Source of the DNA: SLSG01 sp041690235
Lineage (GTDB): Bacteria > Bacteroidota > Bacteroidia > Bacteroidales > UBA7960
Reading direction: 5' to 3'
Length of the DNA: 23,604 nucleotides
Assembly: GCA_041690235.1 (NCBI GenBank)
Contig: JAWLHS010000012.1
Span: 1-23,604, forward strand
Positions 16,155 to 21,856 of this stretch are shown piece after piece. Numbering within the stretch: the stretch's first letter is position 1; the number at the start of each line of letters is the position of its first letter. The notes beneath the pieces were generated by a model. The model was given only the letters and a program-made list of their open reading frames with translations. It searched no databases and was not told the DNA's origin. Both the position numbers and the translations under genes were made by a program.

Positions 16155-17648
16155 TTACCTGATGATGCGGAATGTTTTATTTATCCTGATCCTGTTCAGG
16201 AAGCTTTTTGATTTGTCGAGCGAGAGCCAGACAAACATGGCCCGGCCAACGATATGATCTTCTGGAACGAAACCCCAGAACCTGGAATCGGCCGAATTGT
16301 GCCGGTTATCACCCACCATAAAGTAATAATCCATCTGAAAAGTGTAAGTCGTTTCCGGCGATCCGTTTATCAAGATCTTTTCGTCTTTTATTTCAAGTTG
16401 ATTTCCTTCATACACGCCAATGATCCGTTCATAAAGCGGGAGGTTCTCGGGCGTCAGGTTGATTGTTTTCCCTTTGGCAGGAATGTACAGGGGACCGAAG
16501 TTGTCCTCGTTCCATGGAAAGGAAGGATGATGGGGAAAGATATATCGCTCCCCGCGGCTTTTCGGGCGCGTCATTTTGGTGATTTCCTCTATGGTGGGTA
16601 TGGAGCTGATTTGTTCGGCAATGGCCGCTGTCATGGCCAGAATATATACACCCGGTCCCGCCTGCCCCCAGTCAGTAATCCCGTGTCGTTCAATGATGCG
16701 GGGAGACAATGGGGTGCCATTGGTTACCACCTGGTAGTTGTGCTGTACACCCGGGCCGTCGGGAAGCAGTTCCCCGTTAATGTAGAACCTCCCTTCCCGC
16801 ACTTCCAGGGTGTCTCCCGCAATGGCAACACAGCGTTTGATGTAATTCTCACGCTTGTCAACCGGCCTGCTCACCACGTCATAGTTCCTCCAGACGGCCT
16901 CTCGTCCCATTTCCCTTACGAGGGCATAATAACTCTGGTTTTGCATCTGCAGGGCCACAGTATCTCCGTCGGGATAATTAAATACCACGACATCATTATT
17001 GCTGATGGACCGAATGCCCGGATAACGGTAGTATGGCAGGCGGATCCATTCCACATAGGACTTCGTATATTTTGTCAGAGGCAGGGTCTGGTGCGCGAAG
17101 GGGAAGGCGATGGGTGTGTTCGGCACCTTCGGGCCGTAGCTGACTTTGCTGACAAACAAGTAATCACCAACCAGGAGTGACTTCTCCATTGAAGGGGTCG
17201 GGATGGTATAGGCCTCCACCATGAAGGTCCTGATAATGACCGCGGCAATCACGGCGAATATGATGGCGTCAGCCCATTCCCTGGCATTGGTTTTGGGAAT
17301 GACCGGCAGATCGTTGGGGTGGGTGTATTTTTCCTGCGGTGAAAAACCCAGATAGGGTAGGTAGGCAAAAGGAAACATCACCCCCAGGGCCTGAGCTCCC
17401 AGGCCGTGCTTGTGAAAACATTTCAGGGTGTCCACCACCATCAGTAACAGGGTAAACACATTAATGAAAGGAATCAGGATGAAAACATACCACCAGACGG
17501 GCTTGTTGATTATTTTCAGCCAGATATAAAAATTATACAATGGGATAATGGCTTTCCATCCCTTATGGCCAGCCTTCTCGAATATCCTCCACAATCCGGC
17601 GGCAGAAGAAAGAAAGAACAATATGGTTAAGATCATGTATAAGCTCAT
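16155..17648 (-). CDS. lepB: Signal peptidase I with N-terminal membrane domain
   Basis: A 497-residue inner-membrane protease that removes signal peptides from exported proteins. An N-terminal module of membrane helices (1-100, with WRIFEKAGHKGWKAIIPLYN) resembles DUF5684. A further helix (about 126-145) precedes the S26 peptidase domain. The catalytic serine S153 lies in IPTPSMEKSLLVGD and the general-base lysine K271 in YIKRCVAIAGDT. The C-terminal MVGDNRHNSADSRFWGFVP box completes the active site. The region between box D and that C-terminal box (about 290-440) is longer than in E. coli LepB, as is usual in Bacteroidota. Start at 17648 or at the in-frame ATG at 17636. It follows dapB by 9 bp. 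Confidence 0.95.
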   Translation of the reverse strand: MSLYMILTILFFLSSAAGLWRIFEKAGHKGWKAIIPLYNFYIWLKIINKPVWWYVFILIPFINVFTLLLMVVDTLKCFHKHGLGAQALGVMFPFAYLPYLGFSPQEKYTHPNDLPVIPKTNAREWADAIIFAVIAAVIIRTFMVEAYTIPTPSMEKSLLVGDYLFVSKVSYGPKVPNTPIAFPFAHQTLPLTKYTKSYVEWIRLPYYRYPGIRSISNNDVVVFNYPDGDTVALQMQNQSYYALVREMGREAVWRNYDVVSRPVDKRENYIKRCVAIAGDTLEVREGRFYINGELLPDGPGVQHNYQVVTNGTPLSPRIIERHGITDWGQAGPGVYILAMTAAIAEQISSIPTIEEITKMTRPKSRGERYIFPHHPSFPWNEDNFGPLYIPAKGKTINLTPENLPLYERIIGVYEGNQLEIKDEKILINGSPETTYTFQMDYYFMVGDNRHNSADSRFWGFVPEDHIVGRAMFVWLSLDKSKSFLNRIRINKTFRIIR

Positions 17649-17657
17649 AGGACGGAA

Positions 17658-18389
17658 TTAAAGGTTTAACAAATCTTTCATAGTAAACACGCCCCGTTTG
17701 CCGGCCACGTAAGCCGCTGCAAGCAGGGCGCCTTCGGCAAATCCCTGTCGGCTGTGTGCGATGTGTTTCATTTCGATGGCATCAATCGATGATTGGTAGG
17801 TTACGGTGTGGGTTCCGGTCACCCCCTCGATCCGGTGTGCCTCGACAGACAATTCGTCGGGCCGCACCTCGGGGGCATTCAATACCCACCGCCTCAGGCC
17901 GTTTATTTCAGCGAGAATGTCCAGCGCCAGTGCCACTGCCGTACCGCTTGGGGCATCGAGTTTCTCTTTGTGGTGGGTCTCCGAAATATGGGGCCGGTAA
18001 TCGTTCATTCCACTCATTATACTGGCCAGCTTTCTGTTCAGCTCAAAAAAGATGTTTACACCAATGCTGAAATTTGGCGCATGAAACAGGGTTTGTCCCA
18101 TTTCCAAACAACGATTTTCAATTTCAGGCAAGGCCTCGCTCCAGCCTGTGGTTCCACAAACCACGGGGATGTTCAGTTCGAAACACCTGAATATATTGCT
18201 CGGGGCCTGGTTAGGACTGGTGAACTCTATGGCGGCATCCGCCCTTTTCAGCACCCCGGCAGCAGATTTCCATTGTTCTTCATTGTCAATAATTACGGCG
18301 ATGCGGTGACCATGCTCCAGGGCGAAACGTTCCACTTCCCGGCCCATTTTTCCATGTCCGATGATTGCAAGGTCTAGTTTTCGTTCCAT
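17658..18389 (-). CDS. dapB: 4-hydroxy-tetrahydrodipicolinate reductase
   Basis: A 243-residue cytosolic reductase of the diaminopimelate/lysine pathway that uses NAD(P)H to make tetrahydrodipicolinate. Seen: the Rossmann motif IIGHGKMGRE (9-18), EFTSPNQ, the VVCGTTGW stretch (76-83), HAPNFSIGVN, and the catalytic block ETHHKEKLDAPSGTA (137-151) with H139/H140 and K143. It is a little shorter than the E. coli enzyme (273 residues) but matches the compact Bacteroidota form. It begins 4 bp after the DUF5683 stop, so translation is probably coupled. The product feeds peptidoglycan precursors, which fits the neighbouring envelope genes. Confidence 0.96.
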   Translation of the reverse strand: MERKLDLAIIGHGKMGREVERFALEHGHRIAVIIDNEEQWKSAAGVLKRADAAIEFTSPNQAPSNIFRCFELNIPVVCGTTGWSEALPEIENRCLEMGQTLFHAPNFSIGVNIFFELNRKLASIMSGMNDYRPHISETHHKEKLDAPSGTAVALALDILAEINGLRRWVLNAPEVRPDELSVEAHRIEGVTGTHTVTYQSSIDAIEMKHIAHSRQGFAEGALLAAAYVAGKRGVFTMKDLLNL

Positions 18390-18393
18390 GGCA

Positions 18394-19092
18394 TTAAAAC
18401 CTTAAGGTAAATGTTAAGCCGGTCCCGGGAACACCTCCGCGATGATCCATATCCAGGGGCCCCATGCGCATATTGAGGTCCTCCCGGACGTCAAAATCCA
18501 TCAGGTGGGCATCCACATTGGCGTCCAGGATGTTTAAAATATAAAGTACAGCCCCGAGAAGATAGGTCACTTCCAGGTTTCGGCGGTAATAGTTCATGGC
18601 CCGCTCCATCACATCGGTCGAATGAAGCGGAAATCCATCCACTGTATTGGGATTGCCGTCCACCCGCGCTATATATGCTTTCCTCCATTTCTGGTATTCT
18701 GTATTGTTCACATTCAGGAAATAGGCCAGGGTTCCGAAACCCGCATAAATAATGGGGACTTTCCAGTATCGACGGTTGTAAACCTGTCCGAGACCCGGCA
18801 GAGTGGCCGAAAGCATGGCAGCCCTTGCCGGTGAAACCAGTGGGGGCACCGGGCCATTTCTGTCGGCAGCGGGTTCTTCTCCCCGGTCCCGGGAAACGGA
18901 TCCAAAGGACCTGTCTGCCGAAACCCGTGTTTTTTCTCCCTGTTCATGGCATCCTGAAGCTCCCGCAGCACCTGGTAAGGCCAGCAAAAAAAAACAAAGT
19001 ACCGCCCAGGGCCGAAAAGCCCGAAGCCCGGTTTTTTGATTGCAACACAGGCCAATGAAATGGATGTGCTTGAATGCCAATCTGTTGCTCAA
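18394..19092 (-). CDS. DUF5683 membrane protein
   Basis: A 232-residue protein of a Bacteroidota family without known function, recognised by its position between parB and dapB and by its conserved core. That core has a hydrophobic segment ALSATLPGLGQVYN-type motif (MLSATLPGLGQVYNRRYWK), a helix (IIYAGFGTLAYFLN), a YYRRNLEVTYL segment, a second helix, then LNILDANVDAHL and a beta-rich C-terminus. An N-terminal signal-like stretch (WAVLCFFLLALPGAAGA) precedes a low-complexity charged region. The only plausible start is a TTG at 19092, 2 bp after the parB stop; no ATG occurs before residue 93. The C-terminal part may be an outer-membrane or periplasmic beta segment. Role unknown. Confidence 0.85.
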   Translation of the reverse strand: MSNRLAFKHIHFIGLCCNQKTGLRAFRPWAVLCFFLLALPGAAGASGCHEQGEKTRVSADRSFGSVSRDRGEEPAADRNGPVPPLVSPARAAMLSATLPGLGQVYNRRYWKVPIIYAGFGTLAYFLNVNNTEYQKWRKAYIARVDGNPNTVDGFPLHSTDVMERAMNYYRRNLEVTYLLGAVLYILNILDANVDAHLMDFDVREDLNMRMGPLDMDHRGGVPGTGLTFTLRF

Positions 19093-19094
19093 TG

Positions 19095-20012
19095 CTATTT
19101 CTTTAAGAGGCTCAGGATGCGCTCCAGATCCTCATGTGAAGAGAATCCAATCACGATGGCCCCTTTGCCATTTGCCCTGACTTTCAATTTAACCTTCGAA
19201 TCGTAGAGGTAAGCCAGATCCTTCTCTGCCAATTGCACTTCTTCTAGAGGGTAGGGCCCCGTCGAAGGTTTACTCCTTTTTGCCGCTGTCTCACTCCCGC
19301 CGGGACCGGACATGGACAGGTTTTTTACGATTTCTTCCACATCCCTCACTGAGAGTCCCTCGGAGAGAATGTCCCTGAATACGTCCAACTGGGTCTGAAT
19401 GTCTTCAATGGCTACCAGGGCCCGTGCATGTCCCATTGAAATCAGATCCTGCCTTAAACCCAGCTGAATGTCACTGGGCAGGTTCAGCAGGCGCAGATAA
19501 TTGGCAACGGATGACCGGCTTTTTCCCAGTCGTTCACTGAGCATCTCCTGGGTTAACTGATATTCCTGTATGAGCTGTTTGTAGCCCAGGGCGATCTCCA
19601 CGGGGTTCAGGTCTTCCCTTTGGATGTTCTCAACAATGGCCATTTCAAGAAGGGAATGTCCGGTTGCGGTGATGATATACGCCGGAATATCATTCAGCCC
19701 GGCCATTTTTGAAGCCTTAAACCTTCGTTCCCCTGAAATGAGCTGAAGTTTTCCCTCTTCGGATTTCCTGACAGTAACGGGCTGAATAACGCCTTGTTCC
19801 TTTATGGATGCGGCCAGTTCCCTGAGCGATTCTTCATCAAAGTCAGTCCGGGGCTGGAAGGGATTGCTCTCAATCAAATCGAGTGGAACCTTCCCGATGG
19901 TACCAACAGGAAGCAGGTCTTTTTCTGCATCATATACAGGCTGGGCTTCTGCCCCAGAGTTGTCGAGCAAGGCGCTTAACCCTTTTCCCAAAGCTCTTTT
20001 TTTGGCGTTCAT
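19095..20012 (-). CDS. parB: Chromosome-partitioning protein ParB
   Basis: A 305-residue CTP-dependent clamp that loads at parS and spreads to form the origin partition complex. Seen: GKGLSALL (9-16) near the N-terminus; the ParB/Srx nucleotide-binding domain (about 40-130) with NPFQPR (50-55) and GERRFKA (94-100); a helix-turn-helix (about 155-180, QEMLSERLGKSRSSVANYL); and a C-terminal dimerisation segment ending LSLLKK. All CTPase motifs are intact. Its ATG overlaps the parA stop as ATGA. I see no canonical parS palindrome in the window. Confidence 0.96.
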   Translation of the reverse strand: MNAKKRALGKGLSALLDNSGAEAQPVYDAEKDLLPVGTIGKVPLDLIESNPFQPRTDFDEESLRELAASIKEQGVIQPVTVRKSEEGKLQLISGERRFKASKMAGLNDIPAYIITATGHSLLEMAIVENIQREDLNPVEIALGYKQLIQEYQLTQEMLSERLGKSRSSVANYLRLLNLPSDIQLGLRQDLISMGHARALVAIEDIQTQLDVFRDILSEGLSVRDVEEIVKNLSMSGPGGSETAAKRSKPSTGPYPLEEVQLAEKDLAYLYDSKVKLKVRANGKGAIVIGFSSHEDLERILSLLKK

Positions 20013-20818
20013 TGTTCTATTTCAATGTTTTTCTCAGAAGGATTCATTTGTGTCAGCTCATTCTTTTGAAGCAGTTCGCGGGCAAGGTTCAGGTAGTTGA
20101 TGGCCCCGCGGCTTTGCGCATCATGCATGATAATGGTCTCTCCGAAGCTGGGGGCTTCACCCAGTTTGGTATTGCGGTGAATGATCGTTTGAAAAACCAG
20201 GTCCTGAAAATGCGTCCTGACCTCTTCCACCACCTGGTTGGACAACCGAAGGCGATTGTCGTACATGGTCAGCAGGATGCCTTCGATCCCGAGGCTGGTA
20301 TTCAGCCTGGACTGCACAATTTTAATGGTGTTCAACAGTTTGCCCAGGCCTTCCAGGGCAAAGTACTCGCATTGTACAGGAATGATTACTGAGTCAGCTG
20401 CTGTAAGTGCATTTACGGTGATCAGGCCAAGGGAAGGCGAGCAGTCGATGATCACAAAATCATACTGGGAACGGACCTTATCGATCACTTTTCGCATCAT
20501 TTTCTCCCTGTTCGGCAGGTTGATCATTTCAATCTCCGCACCGACCAGGTCTATGTGCGCAGGCAAGAGGAAGAGGTTTGGGGTGGAGGTCGTTAACACA
20601 ATATGCTGTGGCTCTACCTCGTCAATAATGCATTCGTAAATGCTTGTCTTGACCACCTTGGGATCGAAACCCACGCCAGATGTGGCATTGGCCTGAGGAT
20701 CGGCATCGATCAAAAGGGTTTTGTATTCAAGAATGGCCAGGCTGGCGGCCAGGTTGATGGCGGAAGTGGTTTTCCCGACCCCCCCTTTTTGGTTTGCTAT
20801 AGCAATTACTTTACTCAT
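20009..20818 (-). CDS. parA: Chromosome-partitioning ATPase ParA
   Basis: A 269-residue ParA/Soj-type ATPase that binds DNA non-specifically and is driven off it by ParB, giving origin segregation. Seen: the deviant Walker A KGGVGKTT (11-18, with the signature K11 and K16), DADPQANAT, VIIDCSPSLG (Walker B region), and EYFALEGL. The length matches chromosomal ParA rather than plasmid types with an added N-terminal HTH. It is the first gene of the parA-parB-DUF5683-dapB-lepB-decarboxylase run, preceded by a promoter box and a leader of about 100 nt. Confidence 0.96.
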   Translation of the reverse strand: MSKVIAIANQKGGVGKTTSAINLAASLAILEYKTLLIDADPQANATSGVGFDPKVVKTSIYECIIDEVEPQHIVLTTSTPNLFLLPAHIDLVGAEIEMINLPNREKMMRKVIDKVRSQYDFVIIDCSPSLGLITVNALTAADSVIIPVQCEYFALEGLGKLLNTIKIVQSRLNTSLGIEGILLTMYDNRLRLSNQVVEEVRTHFQDLVFQTIIHRNTKLGEAPSFGETIIMHDAQSRGAINYLNLARELLQKNELTQMNPSEKNIEIEQ

Positions 20819-20838
20819 AAATGGTATGTAGACATTTT

Positions 20839-20877
20839 CCCGGCTCCTGTTGGGATATCAGCAGGTAATCGGCCGGG
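20839..20877 (-). promoter_or_regulatory. Hairpin in the parA leader
   Basis: Between the predicted parA transcription start and the parA ATG, CCCGGC (20839-20844) pairs with GCCGGG (20872-20877), and inside it CCTGTTG (20846-20852) can pair with CAGCAGG (20859-20865) across a 6-nt loop; in the mRNA sense one inner pair is a C-A mismatch. The asymmetric internal loop makes it a bulged stem-loop in the 5' leader, ending about 20 nt before the start codon. It is GC-rich and lies close enough to the ATG to affect ribosome access. No riboswitch family is recognised. Confidence 0.35.
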
Positions 20878-20925
20878 CATGAAAAAAAACAAATCACCCC
20901 TAAGGGAGATCTTCTTGGCCAACTG

Positions 20926-20933
20926 CAAATTTA
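20926..20933 (-). promoter_or_regulatory. -7 promoter box for the parA operon
   Basis: The minus strand reads TAAATTTG, matching TAnnTTTG, in the 146-bp gap upstream of parA. Transcription would start near 20921 and give a leader of about 102 nt, long compared with the 0-20 nt of the other promoters here. No clear -33 element is seen. Confidence 0.5.
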
Positions 20934-20964
20934 CTACTTCTTAAGGCTACTGGCACCCTTTTTT

Positions 20965-21852
20965 TTAAATAATTCCGGCTTCATCCCGGATAAAGCCAGG
21001 GCCTGGATCCCCGGTGGTTTGCGCGGTACTTTCAACGCCCTCCTGGGTCCAGTCAATCTCTGACCCGAGCATGCTGTGCGGGATCAGGTAGATCAGCAGC
21101 AGGGCCACCGAGGCCGCGATCACCCAACTACGGTGACGCGGGTTTTTCCAGGTTTTGGCGAGGGCCACCAGCCAGAAAATAACTGCGAAGGCCGTTTTGT
21201 TGTCTGTCAGGTCGGTCCCGAAAGGCCAGCCGGTCCAGTAGGCCCCGAAGGCGAATTTCTGAACAATGGGACCCAGAATGAGTCCGCCAGCCACAAGAAA
21301 GACGAAGGTCCAGAGGGTCAGCTTAAAGGTTTTCTCCCTGAAGAGGGCCGCCAGTCCGGCACGCGTGCTTAACATCATGGCAAGGAACATGACGATAATA
21401 TGCGGGATAAGCACCCCGGCCGGTACGCTGCCCCTGAACCTGATAACAATCGGATCTTCCGAAAGAACGGCCGATTCCTTGTCCTTTTGCAGGATAATCT
21501 GGTATTGAACCTTGCCGGCAGCGGGCTGCTGCGGGATATATGCCACCAGCTCGTGCCCCTCGCGTTCAAGCTGGCGTTCCTGCCATTGATCGTGACTGGG
21601 AAAGCGCCTGAACCTGTAATACCCCTTCACGCTTTTGTCTTCCACGGTGACGCGCACCGGGGCATCTTTGGGCATCGGATACGAGCGAATCAAACGATAA
21701 GACAGCTCGGAATCCCCAATGCTGACATTTCCCCTGTAGGGATGGGTAGGGCCGGTTCGGCGTTGATAGATCGCACCGGCCAATGTCAGTAAAATGGCCA
21801 GCACCCAGAGTAACACGGTCTTCAAAGACCGGGATTTGTGCATAGTGGTCAT
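20965..21852 (-). CDS. Unassigned five-TM membrane protein
   Basis: A 295-residue protein of no family I can name. I choose the ATG at 21852, 4 bp after the upstream stop (next ATG at 21843); the longer open frame to 21939 lies inside the upstream gene. Predicted layout: TM1 (11-28), a beta-rich extracytoplasmic domain (about 31-142) with RTGPTHPYRG and YRFRRFPSHD, then TM2 (145-162), TM3 (178-197), TM4 (219-233) and TM5 (242-258), and a polar tail. Motifs that look conserved are IPHIIVMFLAMM, GPIVQKFAFGAYWTGWPFG, DLTDNKTA and IPHSMLGSEIDW. The paired IPH motifs and acidic residues at membrane edges could bind a metal or haem, but this is speculation. Probably cotranscribed with the GH3/beta-lactamase gene. 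Confidence 0.8.
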   Translation of the reverse strand: MTTMHKSRSLKTVLLWVLAILLTLAGAIYQRRTGPTHPYRGNVSIGDSELSYRLIRSYPMPKDAPVRVTVEDKSVKGYYRFRRFPSHDQWQERQLEREGHELVAYIPQQPAAGKVQYQIILQKDKESAVLSEDPIVIRFRGSVPAGVLIPHIIVMFLAMMLSTRAGLAALFREKTFKLTLWTFVFLVAGGLILGPIVQKFAFGAYWTGWPFGTDLTDNKTAFAVIFWLVALAKTWKNPRHRSWVIAASVALLLIYLIPHSMLGSEIDWTQEGVESTAQTTGDPGPGFIRDEAGII

Positions 21853-21856
21853 GCGC

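Noticed and set aside
16254..17180. Plus-strand open frame of 308 codons inside lepB
   Set aside because: It is long but fully antisense to a signal peptidase with intact catalytic motifs, and its translation shows no recognisable domain. Such frames arise from codon bias on the opposite strand.
17793..18377. Plus-strand open frame of 194 codons across dapB
   Set aside because: It is antisense to dapB, whose catalytic motifs are complete, and has no family signature.
20882..20904. Short inverted repeat followed by a T-run (mRNA sense) in the parA leader, as a possible attenuator
   Set aside because: The stem is only about four base pairs and is separated from the T-run by several bases, too weak for an intrinsic terminator by itself.
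20009..20964. Possible parS site near parAB
   Set aside because: I looked for the conserved TGTTNCACGTGAAACA-type palindrome and saw none. The CCTGTTG/CAGCAGG pairing in the parA leader does not resemble it.
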